From positions 330,652-394,651 of the forward strand of contig NZ_JOJE01000006.1 in assembly GCF_000720255.1 (NCBI RefSeq): 64,000 nt of DNA. Direction: 5' to 3'. This DNA is from Streptomyces griseus subsp. griseus (lineage in GTDB: Bacteria > Actinomycetota > Actinomycetes > Streptomycetales > Streptomycetaceae). The position numbers and the translations under genes were made by a program. Below are positions 1-9,077 of this stretch, piece after piece. How positions within the stretch are numbered: position 1 is the stretch's first letter; the number at the start of each line of letters is the position of its first letter. The notes beneath the pieces are model-generated. The model was not told the DNA's origin, ran no database searches, and saw only the letters and a program-made list of their open reading frames with translations.

Positions 1-84
1 GGACAGCGCCATGGCGCCCGCGCCCACGGCGATCACCAGGGCACCCAAGGCCTGCCGGTCCCGCCAGGGCCTCACTCGATGCAT
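1..84 (-). CDS. N-terminus of an unknown membrane or secreted protein (cut by window edge)
   Basis: Only the first 28 codons are inside the window. They read from an ATG at 84 with a purine-rich ribosome binding site (AGGGAAGAG) about 5 bases upstream. The start is basic (MHRVRPWRDR) and runs into a hydrophobic Ala/Gly/Val stretch, as in a signal peptide or first membrane helix. It lies 71 bases downstream of the RHS gene on the same strand. That is where an immunity or accessory partner of a polymorphic toxin would sit, but nothing in the visible residues proves such a role. Confidence 0.5.
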   Translation of the reverse strand, partial: MHRVRPWRDRQALGALVIAVGAGAMALS

Positions 85-155
85 TGTCTCTTCCCTAAGT
101 CGGCCTGCCGCTCCGCCCGGCCGTAACCGGGCGGAGCGGCAGATGGGGAGGTCCG

Positions 156-3100
156 TCAGCCGCCGAACAGGCCTCTGATACCGCCCCAGGCACTTCGGGC
201 ACCGCCGGCGATGGCTCGTCCGGCGGTCGTGGCTCCCGTTCTGATCGTCGAGATGCCCTGGACCAGTTCACCGGATTTCGCCAGCGCGCCGATTCCTCCT
301 ATGGTGCCCACGGCGGCACCGGCACACGCCAGACTCAGCGGGTCGCTGAAGCAGGTGTCGGCCGCGACCACGGCAGCCAGTCCCACCGCCAGCAGACCGA
401 GCACAGGTGCCGCCGGTCCTGTGAATGGTGCAATGGCTCCCAGCACGGCACTGGCCAAACCCAGACCATTGGCCACGTCCTCGTTCAAGAACGCATGATC
501 ACCCTTGTCCTCCTTCTGTCCGAGTTGCACCTTTTTCGACGTCTTCATGCAGGACGCGGCGCCCTGACGCTTCAGGCACTCGTGGAAGGTGGCGATCTTC
601 GCCTTGATCTCGTCCCCCTTGGCCGAGTCGTACCAGGCGTTGTACTGGACCTGGGTCAGCCACTTCGTGCCCCGGTATCCGAGGTCCTTGCTGAGCCAGT
701 TGTAGACGGGCGGGGGGAGTGCCTTCGTCTTGACACGCCCGTTGACGATGGAACCGTCGCCGACGGCGGTCCCCTTGGTGTAGTCGACCTTCCCCGTGTC
801 CGGGTCGTAGCCGACCGCGTCCTGCGTCTTCTTGTCGCAGTACTTGAGGTCGTACAGGCACGAGTTCGGCGGGGAACCGATCTCGTATCCGCTCGGGTCA
901 CTGAAGGCCACCGGGTTGTTGACCGCGTAGCTGTAGGCGTTGAGGTGCTGCGGTGCGTACGGCTTGCTCAGCTCGTCCGTACTGAGGAACCGTCCCAGGC
1001 CCGTGTCGTACATCCGCGCCCCGAGCATCGACAGACCGGTGGAGTCGTCCTCCGGCTTGCCGAGGAACCCGCGGTCCATGGTCGAGGGCAGGTTCGCCGT
1101 CGTGCCCCGCTGCTTGCCGAACGGCGTGTACCGGCGCCGGGTGAGGACCCCGCCCACGGCGGTGACCATGAGCTGGGTGGAGGCCTGCCCGTCGCCGAGC
1201 AGCCAGATCAGCTTGCCGTTGGTGCTGCCGTCGGCCGTGCGCACCGCGAGGCTGCTCCCCTCGGCCGTGTAGTAGCGGCTGGCCTGGGCGGCGGCGCTGC
1301 CCGCCTTGTGGATCTCGTGCCCGTCCAGGTAGAGCACCTTCTCGGTGGGCGCGTTGCGCAGCAGCACGTTGCCCGCGGTGTCGTAGAGGTACGTCGTGGT
1401 GTCGGTGCCCGTCTTCACCGAGCTGACGCGGTGCAGCGCGGACCAGGTGAGCGTCGTGGAGACGCCGCCCACGGTCCGGGTCTTCAGCTGGCCCGCGTTG
1501 TCATAGCCGTAGCTGTCGGTGTTCGAACCGGTGACCACGCTGGTGACCGCGTGCGGGCGGGCGGTGTCCGGGGTGTAGGTGGACTCGTCGGCGCTGTAGC
1601 CCGGGTAGCGGTAGTCGTGGGCGACCACGGCGGACGAAGAGGAGGTCTTCTCCGTCAGTGACTGCAGGTTGCCCATCTTGTCGTAGGTGTACTGCTGCTG
1701 GTAAGGCTCCGGTCCGGCGAAGTCCGAGGCCGGGCTGGTGCCGCAGGTCGTGGACGCCTGGGTCCAGGCGCCGGTGAGTCTCCTCAGGTCGTCGTAGGTG
1801 AAGCACTGCTGCTGACCGGGGACGTTCTCGCGCAGCGCGGTGATGTCGCCGTTGTTGTTGCGGGTGTAGGTGTCGTCCTGCACCTTCGTCGAGGTGCCGC
1901 TCGTCAGCGTGCTGGTGGTGATGTTCTTCAGCCAGCCCGTGCCGTTGGCGTCGTCGTAGGTGAGGCTCCGGGTCATGCTCGTGTTGGTGCCGGATACGCC
2001 GAGCGAGCGGGAAACGACCCGGCCGTAGTCGTCGTAGCCGACGTTGTCGAGGTAGGTGCCGAGGCCGCTGGACACCTTCGTCAGGCGCCCCTGGCCGGAG
2101 TAGGCGGTGGTGACGGTCTCGGCGGGCAGCCCGCCCATGGCCGGGTAGGCCATCGAGGTGAGATGGTCGGCCAGGTCGTAGCCGTACGTGAAGGTGTACG
2201 TGCCGTTCAGGCCCGCGCCGGCACCGGCGTTCGGAACGATCACGCTCCGTCCGGTGACCCTGCCCCGCTTGTCGTACCCGGTGGCCTTGGTCGTGTACGC
2301 GTTGCCGGCCGTGTCGTACGACGTGGTCGCGACCGCCCGCCCCTTCGCGCCGGTGACCGCGGTGCCGTTGTCGTTGTCGTAGGTCGTCCTGGAGAGCACG
2401 GTGCTGCCCTGGGAGACTGTGGTCGGCCTCTGGAGCGCGTCGTAGGTGTAGGTCAGCGCGCTGTTGTTGGCGTCGGTGGCGGTGGCCAGGTTTCCGTTCG
2501 CGTCATAGGTGGCGCTGGAGGTGCCGCTGTCCGGGTCCTCCGTGGTCAGCCCGTCACCCGCGAAGTTGTACGTGTAGTGCGTTGTGTTGCCGTTCACATC
2601 GTGGACGTACTTGAGTTTTCCGCTGCGCGTGTACTCGTACGTCGTGGCGTTCGACTGGGCTCCGACGTGCTCGACGACCTTGACCGTCTGCCCGTAGACG
2701 TCGGTGTAGGTGTCGCTGGGCTGGCCGACCGCCGGGGTGACGGTGGTCAGGTCGACGCCGAAGTAGTCGGTGGTGACCTTGCCCGCCGCCTGCGGGGTGC
2801 CGTTGACCTGGTACTGGCTCAGCGTGGTGCGTCCGGCCCAGTCCACCACGTAGTCCGTGTAGGAGGGGATGGCGGAGACCAGCGGGTTGACCACCTTGGA
2901 TCCGGCGGCGGAGGAGTTGTAGAAGGGCTGCGAGGTGCCCGCCACGTTCCCGGAGGAGTCGTAGCGGGTGACGCTGACCGTCATACCGGTGCCCGAGGGC
3001 GCGGGGACCTGGACTTCCAGGGTCCGCCCCAGTCCGTCGGCCCAGCCGTACGAGCTCGCGTACGTCGTCCCGCTCTGCAGCACCTTCGTCGTGGCCTTCA

Positions 3101-6100
3101 GCGGCGCGCCTGTGGCCTGGTAGGGGATGGACGCCGTGGCGCTCTGCATCGGCAGCAGGTAGGCGAAGGTCATCGACGCGGTGCCGTCGGGGTAGTTGGC
3201 GGACTCCGTCGGCTTGAAGACCTTCGAGACGCGGCCGACGCCGTCGTAGACGACCTGGGTGGTGTTGCCGTTGGCGTCGATCGTCTTCCAGGCCTGGCCC
3301 CAGAAGCGGGAGAAGTACTCGGTGGAGGTCATGGCGGTGCCGGGGCCGGTGCCGTCCGGGTCCGGTGTGGTGGTGACCACTCCGTTCAGGGGCCAGGACG
3401 TGGCCGGGTTGTAGGCGGTCGTGGTGACGTTGTTCTTGCCGTCGTACGTCTTCACGACGCGACCGGCGTCGTCGAAGTTCGCCTTGGTCACCCGCGCGTT
3501 CGCCACATCCGCGTCCGTGTAGACCCGCACCTCGGTGGCGTTGCCGTCCACCAGGGCGGTGTTGTTGTCGGTCCAGGTGGTGGCGCCGTCGTAGTAGGTG
3601 GCCGTGCGGCTGTCCAGGTGGGCGTCGGGGGTGCCGGCGGTCTCGTCGCTCTGGACGGTGGTGCAGCCGACGCTGTAGTGCCGTTCGTCGTCCTGGTACA
3701 CCATCCAGCGGATGGTGCCGGTGCTGTCGTTCGGCATGTCCGAGGTGTTGTAGGCGCGGCCGTACTCGGTGCAGTGGTTGTCCGAGACGCCGCTCTCGCC
3801 CCAGTCGTCCACCCGCATCGGCAGGCCGAAGGTGGTGGAGGCCGCTTCGTTGTCGTCGTACTCGGTCTCGATGATGTGCTCACGCCACGTGGACAGGTCC
3901 GAGTCGCTGGAGTCGTAGGCCTTCTCCAGCGTGCGGAGCTTCTTCTCGCGCACGAAGCGGGCGTCGGGGAGGCCGACGTACTGCGCGGTGTTGTGCACCC
4001 AGTACTCGTGCCATTCGCGCTTCTGCGACGTGCCGTTGTCGTCGCGCGTGGAGGTCTCCAGGACCTGGCCGGCCAGCCAGGCGGAGTCCGTCCAGTCGGT
4101 GTTCTCGGAGTCCGTGACCTTCTCCGTGCGGGTCTGGGACGGGTCGGTCTTGGAGGTGCGGTCTCCGTCGAGGCCGCGGTAGAGCCAGTGGTAGGTCGAG
4201 TGGAGGTTGGTGCCGGCGCCGGTGGTGACCAGGACCTTGCCGTAGCCGCGCCAGTCGGACCAGGTCTCGTCCTCGTCCTTGACCAGGGGGTTGGCGGTGA
4301 ACGCCCAGCCCGGTGGGCCGTCGTACTCGTACGTCGTGGTCATGGCGGGGTCGCCTTCGTCGTACGTGCCTGGGTCGACCCTGACCTGGGTGACGACGAA
4401 CTTCTTGAACCAGCCGGTGCGTGCCGTGGTCTCGCCCTCGGGCGTCCACTTCTGCCAGAAGCACTCGAAGGCGTTTTCCGACTGTGACGGCGGGTTGTCC
4501 TCGTCGCACTGGCGGCTGAGCGTGCCGTTGACGTCGGTGGCGTGCCCGTACGTCACGTCGATCGTCGAGCCCGTGTCGGTGACCACCTGCTCGACCCGGC
4601 GGAAGTTGAGGGTGCCGGTGCCGACCAGGTTGTCCTGCCAGTCGCCGTCGAAGTTGATGGCGGGCAGCGTGATGTCACCGCCGGAGTAGCCGCGGCGCTG
4701 GATGTAGTCCAGCCAGAGCTGGCCGCCGACCTCGCCCTCCGGGTTCACCATCGCGTACCTCATCTGGTACTGCATGACGGTGTCCCAGGAGGCCGAGTCG
4801 TTGTCCCTGACCTGCGTCGTGATGTCCCAGAGCAGGTCACGCTGGAAGAAGGTCGGGTAGTACGTCTTGCCGGCGCAGGCGTAGTCGTCCGAGGAACCGT
4901 CGCAGATGAGGTCCGTCGGGACGTCCGGGTAGGAATCCGGCGAGGAGTCGATGGTCGGGCAGCTCGCGGCGGTGTTGTCCAGCGGGTTCGGCTCGACCAG
5001 GCGCTCCTTGCAGCGGTTGAGGTGCTGGAAGACGACCCGGGCGGGCAGCTGGGCGCCGGTGATCTGCGAGGACCATCCGTACTCGATGCGGGTCAGGTAC
5101 GAGCCGGCGTCGTACTTGCGGGCCTTGTCCGCTCCGGCGACCGAGCGGTAGTAGTTGGTCTCCTTGTCGTAGAAGTACGAGGTCTCCACCTCGTTGGGGT
5201 CCACGACGCGGTCGAGGTTCCACTTCCAGGCCTGGTTGCAGTACGTCGGCTGACCCCCGTCGTAGCAGGGCTCGCCGGCGTCGTCGCCGATCACGGGGAC
5301 GCTGAGCACCGAGTGCGTGGCCAGGCTGGTGTCGCGTTCGGAGCGGCCCCAGCCGAAGTAGTAGCGGGTGCCGTCCTGCTTGGTGATGACCCAGAACTCG
5401 TCAGTGTTGTCCGGGTTGTTGGGGCTGCCCTTGAGGTGCTGGATCTTCCAGCCCTTGTCGTCCTCCATGTGGAAGGAGCCGGTGCCGGTGTTGTCCTGGA
5501 TCAGCTCGGAGCTCTCACCGCCGAGGGTGATCTGGTAGACGGCGCCGTTGGGGTCGTCGGTGGAGTTGGGCGAGTCCCAGCACAGGTCGCCCCACTGCTG
5601 TCCCTGGTCGGGGCCGTGACCGTCGTCGATGCAGTTCTTGTACTTGCGCTCGATGTAGCCGACGTTGAGGTCCCAGCCCATGCCGACCCAGGAGGCCTGG
5701 TTGTTGGAGGCGGACGTGCGGCCGTCGATGGACTGGGAGTTGTAGTTCAGCGCCAGCTCCGGCGCCGACCCCGCGGGCGGCTTGGGTACCTCGATCGGGA
5801 CGCTGTAGGTGAAGGCGCCAGAGCCGAGTGAGACGTTCCACTTGCCGGACTGGTTGGTCGGCGTGGCCCGGTAATCGCCCTTGTCGGAGGAGGAACCGCT
5901 GGTCAGGGCGTAGGTGACGGCTTCGGCGGCGAGCATCGAGGCCGCGCTGTCCGGCGCCGCGTCGACCGTTGCGGTCAGGGCCTGCTGCTCGGTGTCGTTG
6001 CGCGAGTCGACCCCCGTGCCCTGGCGGCATGACGGCTCGTCGGGCGTGGTGGTGGCACAGGCGGGCAGCCGTATCAGCTGGAGGCGGTCGGCGAAGTCGC

Positions 6101-6596
6101 CGCCGTAGGCGTGGGCGAAGCCCGAGTAGTCGATGCGGACGTCGACGGGCCCGGCGGTGATCGAGCCGTCGGCGCGGCGTATCCGCAGGCCGAGGCCGAC
6201 GCCGCCGAACGGCTTCACCTTGTCGCGGTCCAGCACCTCGAGCGAGACCCGGCCGGGGCCGCCGACGGTCAGGGAGCGGGCCGAGTTCTTGGCGGCCCGG
6301 ACGGCGACGGCCGCGGACTCGGCGCCCGACGGCTTGGCGGCCCTGGGCGCGGAATCCGCGGCCGGTACGTCCACGGTGGCCCTTCCTGCGCTCGGCCAGA
6401 CCACCTTCGGCGTCTTCGTCATCCCTTTCTCGACCCGCTGCGGCACGGACTCGCCGAGCGGTCTGGCCGGTACGTCCGGCCGCTTGCCCGTCGGCAGGGC
6501 GAGCGCTGCCGTCGGCGCCAGGGACAACGCGGCCAGTGAGGTGGCCAGCAGCGCCTTCACGAGCACCAGAGAGAGTCTTCGGCGACCAGGCTTCAC
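156..6596 (-). CDS. Giant secreted RHS/YD-repeat protein with SpvB-like N-terminal region
   Basis: The 2146-residue protein begins with a clear Sec signal (KPGRRR then a hydrophobic core and an Ala-rich cleavage area near residue 33). Around residues 245-330 it has the SpvB/TcaC-like signature seen as SGAFTYSVPIEVPKPP and ELALNYNSQS. Long YD repeats (YDxxGR, YDAxGN) follow over roughly residues 1000-1880. The RHS core ends near residue 1905 with RFLSTDEL and PVAFSDPSGYE. The 241 residues after the core are the variable tip, which is where toxins usually sit. Here the tip has four Cys in its first half and a glycine/alanine-rich hydrophobic second half, and I see no nuclease or deaminase motif. 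By family analogy it is an exported shell protein carrying a C-terminal effector. The toxin activity is inferred. Confidence 0.9.
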   Translation of the reverse strand: MKPGRRRLSLVLVKALLATSLAALSLAPTAALALPTGKRPDVPARPLGESVPQRVEKGMTKTPKVVWPSAGRATVDVPAADSAPRAAKPSGAESAAVAVRAAKNSARSLTVGGPGRVSLEVLDRDKVKPFGGVGLGLRIRRADGSITAGPVDVRIDYSGFAHAYGGDFADRLQLIRLPACATTTPDEPSCRQGTGVDSRNDTEQQALTATVDAAPDSAASMLAAEAVTYALTSGSSSDKGDYRATPTNQSGKWNVSLGSGAFTYSVPIEVPKPPAGSAPELALNYNSQSIDGRTSASNNQASWVGMGWDLNVGYIERKYKNCIDDGHGPDQGQQWGDLCWDSPNSTDDPNGAVYQITLGGESSELIQDNTGTGSFHMEDDKGWKIQHLKGSPNNPDNTDEFWVITKQDGTRYYFGWGRSERDTSLATHSVLSVPVIGDDAGEPCYDGGQPTYCNQAWKWNLDRVVDPNEVETSYFYDKETNYYRSVAGADKARKYDAGSYLTRIEYGWSSQITGAQLPARVVFQHLNRCKERLVEPNPLDNTAASCPTIDSSPDSYPDVPTDLICDGSSDDYACAGKTYYPTFFQRDLLWDITTQVRDNDSASWDTVMQYQMRYAMVNPEGEVGGQLWLDYIQRRGYSGGDITLPAINFDGDWQDNLVGTGTLNFRRVEQVVTDTGSTIDVTYGHATDVNGTLSRQCDEDNPPSQSENAFECFWQKWTPEGETTARTGWFKKFVVTQVRVDPGTYDEGDPAMTTTYEYDGPPGWAFTANPLVKDEDETWSDWRGYGKVLVTTGAGTNLHSTYHWLYRGLDGDRTSKTDPSQTRTEKVTDSENTDWTDSAWLAGQVLETSTRDDNGTSQKREWHEYWVHNTAQYVGLPDARFVREKKLRTLEKAYDSSDSDLSTWREHIIETEYDDNEAASTTFGLPMRVDDWGESGVSDNHCTEYGRAYNTSDMPNDSTGTIRWMVYQDDERHYSVGCTTVQSDETAGTPDAHLDSRTATYYDGATTWTDNNTALVDGNATEVRVYTDADVANARVTKANFDDAGRVVKTYDGKNNVTTTAYNPATSWPLNGVVTTTPDPDGTGPGTAMTSTEYFSRFWGQAWKTIDANGNTTQVVYDGVGRVSKVFKPTESANYPDGTASMTFAYLLPMQSATASIPYQATGAPLKATTKVLQSGTTYASSYGWADGLGRTLEVQVPAPSGTGMTVSVTRYDSSGNVAGTSQPFYNSSAAGSKVVNPLVSAIPSYTDYVVDWAGRTTLSQYQVNGTPQAAGKVTTDYFGVDLTTVTPAVGQPSDTYTDVYGQTVKVVEHVGAQSNATTYEYTRSGKLKYVHDVNGNTTHYTYNFAGDGLTTEDPDSGTSSATYDANGNLATATDANNSALTYTYDALQRPTTVSQGSTVLSRTTYDNDNGTAVTGAKGRAVATTSYDTAGNAYTTKATGYDKRGRVTGRSVIVPNAGAGAGLNGTYTFTYGYDLADHLTSMAYPAMGGLPAETVTTAYSGQGRLTKVSSGLGTYLDNVGYDDYGRVVSRSLGVSGTNTSMTRSLTYDDANGTGWLKNITTSTLTSGTSTKVQDDTYTRNNNGDITALRENVPGQQQCFTYDDLRRLTGAWTQASTTCGTSPASDFAGPEPYQQQYTYDKMGNLQSLTEKTSSSSAVVAHDYRYPGYSADESTYTPDTARPHAVTSVVTGSNTDSYGYDNAGQLKTRTVGGVSTTLTWSALHRVSSVKTGTDTTTYLYDTAGNVLLRNAPTEKVLYLDGHEIHKAGSAAAQASRYYTAEGSSLAVRTADGSTNGKLIWLLGDGQASTQLMVTAVGGVLTRRRYTPFGKQRGTTANLPSTMDRGFLGKPEDDSTGLSMLGARMYDTGLGRFLSTDELSKPYAPQHLNAYSYAVNNPVAFSDPSGYEIGSPPNSCLYDLKYCDKKTQDAVGYDPDTGKVDYTKGTAVGDGSIVNGRVKTKALPPPVYNWLSKDLGYRGTKWLTQVQYNAWYDSAKGDEIKAKIATFHECLKRQGAASCMKTSKKVQLGQKEDKGDHAFLNEDVANGLGLASAVLGAIAPFTGPAAPVLGLLAVGLAAVVAADTCFSDPLSLACAGAAVGTIGGIGALAKSGELVQGISTIRTGATTAGRAIAGGARSAWGGIRGLFGG

Positions 6597-6714
6597 GGAC
6601 CCACCCCCGCTAAATGATCATGGGACCGCCGGAAGCAACGGGCACATGACTGGCTGATTCCATACGAGTGGCCGGAGTGTAGTCACCGGCTCATCGCGTC
6701 GACTAGATCAACAA

Positions 6715-6746
6715 AAGGGATCTATTGGAAACTTAAATAATCCCTT
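6715..6746. promoter_or_regulatory. Inverted repeat in the divergent RHS/PLD promoter region
   Basis: The 234 bases between the divergent RHS and phospholipase-D genes contain an AT-rich block. AAGGGAT (6715-6721) is repeated inverted as ATCCCTT (6740-6746), with 18 bases between. It lies 119 bases upstream of the RHS start and 85 bases upstream of the PLD start, so it could be a shared operator. This is a pattern observation only; I know of no matching regulator. Confidence 0.3.
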
Positions 6747-6830
6747 CTGGTCAGACTTGCTCTTCCTCTGGCAACATCCGGACGCCAAGCATCAACAGAC
6801 AGTGGCTCAAACTTTCGCCAGGGGGGTCCC

Positions 6831-8120
6831 ATGCGTCTCACGCTGCGGTACAGATCCAGTCATCCCGCCGCCGTCACCACCGTCGCCGCAGCGCTCACGC
6901 TCACCGCAGGACTGCAACTCGGCCTTTCGGACAGCGCGTCCGCCGCCGTCGCCGCCGGCCCGGTCTTCAACAAGCCGACCGGTACAGTGGCCGAGCAGCA
7001 GGCGATACGCACCCACTTGCTGGACTACATAGGCCAGTCACCGGCCGGTTCCTCCATCAAGGCCTCGGTCTACCACGTCTGGGACACCGAGGTGGCCCAG
7101 GCCCTCGTGGACGCCCGTGCCCGAGGCGTCGACGTCCAGCTGCTGCTCGACGAGAGCGACGTCAGCGACAACCCCGGCGATCCCACCTACGGCATGCTGA
7201 CGGCAGCGCTCGGCACGGACACCACCCAGAGCTCCTTCGTCGGGCTGTGCCCCGTGGGCAAGTCCTGCCTGGGCGACCCCTCCCTCGGCGCGTCCATCAA
7301 CCACAACAAGTTCTGGCTGTTCTCGCAGCTCGACGGGGCGTACAACGTCGTCGTGCAGACCTCGTCGAACATGACGCCGTCCAGCTACAGCAGGTTCTGG
7401 AACGACGCGTACGTGGCCGCCAACAACGCGACGATCTACTCCGCGTACAGCACCTACTTCGGCAAGCTGGTGGGCAAGGACTGGGACAGCTGGCAGTACA
7501 GCTACACCACCAGCAGCCCCTACAAGGCGTACTTCTTCCCGCGCCCCGCGAGCGATCCGTCGCCGGGCGACACCATCACCGGTGTCCTCGACAACATCAC
7601 CTGCACCTACACCGAGAGCGGTGTCAGCAAGAGCACCAAGGTTCGTGTGGCGATGTTCAAGCTCACGCGGCTGGCAGTGGCCCAGAAACTGGTCGACCTG
7701 AAGAAGGCCGGCTGCTCCGTCGACATCGTCTACGCGCAGACCGACAGCGGTTCCTCCAGCGGCACCTGGGAGACCCTGCACACCTCCGGTGGCCCGACCC
7801 TGCGCTGTTACAACTGGGACGACGACGGCGACCCCGACACCGCCGCGCGCATCGTCCACTCCAAGTACCTCCTGATCGAGGGCAAGTACGACGGCGTGAC
7901 AAGCCAGAAGGTCCTGTGGACCGGCAGCCACAACTACACCGGCCCCGCCCTCACCAAGAACGACGAGGCGCTGCTGAAGGTGGACAGCGACACCGCCCAC
8001 GACGCGTACGTCACCAACTTCACCGCGGTGAAGGCTGCAGCGGTACCCGGTACGTCCGACAACACCAACGCCTGCAAGGGCATCACGAGCACTCCCGAGG
8101 ACACGGTGCCCACGCCGTGA
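6831..8120 (+). CDS. Secreted phospholipase-D-like protein
   Basis: The 429-residue protein starts at an ATG behind a G-rich ribosome binding site. It has a signal peptide ending near SDSASA/AVAA, so it is exported. Two HxK motifs typical of the PLD superfamily are present. HNK at residues 158-160 sits in INHNKFWLFS and is followed by QTSSN. HSK at residues 343-345 sits in IVHSKYLLIEG and is followed by WTGSHNYTG. The paired motifs and the N/S-rich strands after them form the usual two-lobed active site for phosphodiester hydrolysis. The substrate (phospholipid or nucleic acid) cannot be read from sequence. It is divergent from the RHS gene and has no obvious operon partner. Confidence 0.85.
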   Translation: MRLTLRYRSSHPAAVTTVAAALTLTAGLQLGLSDSASAAVAAGPVFNKPTGTVAEQQAIRTHLLDYIGQSPAGSSIKASVYHVWDTEVAQALVDARARGVDVQLLLDESDVSDNPGDPTYGMLTAALGTDTTQSSFVGLCPVGKSCLGDPSLGASINHNKFWLFSQLDGAYNVVVQTSSNMTPSSYSRFWNDAYVAANNATIYSAYSTYFGKLVGKDWDSWQYSYTTSSPYKAYFFPRPASDPSPGDTITGVLDNITCTYTESGVSKSTKVRVAMFKLTRLAVAQKLVDLKKAGCSVDIVYAQTDSGSSSGTWETLHTSGGPTLRCYNWDDDGDPDTAARIVHSKYLLIEGKYDGVTSQKVLWTGSHNYTGPALTKNDEALLKVDSDTAHDAYVTNFTAVKAAAVPGTSDNTNACKGITSTPEDTVPTP

Positions 8121-8329
8121 GATCCCGGCCATGAGGTCCATGGCACCTGCGGCACTCCACGGCTCCCGCCATGCGCGTCGTCCGGTGGCCGGCGCGCGTT
8201 GAACCGGAAGCACGACGTCCTGCGCCGATCTTGGAGTAACCGAAGCTCGCTCTCAGGGCGAGTATCGAGTCGTGATCAAGCTTGGGATTCACTCTCGCGG
8301 TGGGGGCTGGTCCGGTACGTCTTCCTCTG

Positions 8330-8660
8330 CGACGGAGTGCAACTGCCCGACTCAGAGTGCGAGTTGATGGGGCCGTACCTGCCGATCGGCGAGTACGGCC
8401 CGTATCCGGAGCGGCTGCGGCAGCCGTTCGACGGTGCACAACCGCTTCCGGCAGTGGCGTGGCGACGGTGTCTTCGAGGCCCTGCTGGAGGGCCTGATCG
8501 CGGAAGCAGCGAAGCGGGGTGCGTGGGCCTGTCCCTGGTCAGTACCGACTCCTCGACTGCGAGGGCCCACCACGATGCCGCCGGGCTGCATCTGGGCGAA
8601 GAGGTCCTCAGCGCACTGGAGAAGGCCGCGGCCGAGGCAGAGAGGGCCACTCACTTCCCC
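8330..8660 (+). pseudogene. Degenerate IS5-family transposase fragment
   Basis: Pieces of an IS5-type transposase are spread over two reading frames. LMGPYLPIGEYGPYPERLRQ and FDG lie in the frame of 8199. HNRFRQWRGDGVFEALLEGL lies in the frame of 8434. LSLVSTDSSTARAHHDAAGL and HLGEEVLSALEKAAAEAE return to the first frame. The segment usually found between FDG and HNRF (the region with WREMP) is missing, so an internal deletion plus a frameshift has inactivated it. The second half of the catalytic core is also gone. I found no clean terminal repeats or target duplication. It marks past insertion and rearrangement just before a truncated transporter. Confidence 0.75.
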
Positions 8661-8844
8661 TCACGCCGGCGCACGCTCGGAAGTCGGAGCGGTTCACAGC
8701 GCGATGCGGCGACCGGCCCCGGCACAGGCCGTCACCCATGGATCCTGCGCGTCGAGGAAGAGCCCCGTGGTGTTCGGCAGCGGTGTTGCCGGGGTCGCCG
8801 AGACAGAAGCACCCCAGCAGCGCTTCGCGCACAAGGAGTCATCC

Positions 8845-9075
8845 ATGGTTCAGATCGATTCGCCGAGTGCGGCAAAGGGAGAGGGCGGCAGATACACCCT
8901 GAGCCCAGGCACGCTGGCCGCGGTGGTTCTCGCCGTGTGCCTCGCGCAGATGGCCCTTTCCGTCCCCTCGCTCATCACCGGGCTGATACAGCAGGATCTC
9001 GCGCCGTCCTCGGCCCAGCTGACGTGGATCGTCGACGCCTTCATGCTTCCCGTCGCCGCCCTGGAACTGAGCTCG
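8845..9075 (+). pseudogene. Truncated MFS transporter, N-terminus only
   Basis: An ATG at 8845 behind AAGGAG opens a frame giving a short polar leader. The first membrane helix (LSPGTLAAVVLAVCLAQMAL) and the start of the second (LTWIVDAFMLPVAALEL) follow. This matches the beginning of drug-efflux MFS proteins, where the text normally continues into the GDxxGRR loop. Here it stops after about 75 residues and runs into the antisense 3' end of the LysR gene, reaching a stop only at 9192. About 80% of the transporter is missing, so it is not functional. The junction at about 9070 looks like a recombination end-point. Confidence 0.7.
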
Positions 9076-9077
9076 TC

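Noticed and set aside
2163..4487. 774-codon open frame on the plus strand opposite the RHS gene
   Set aside because: It is the antisense shadow of a high-GC gene: extreme Val/Gly/Arg composition, no domain text and no ribosome binding site.
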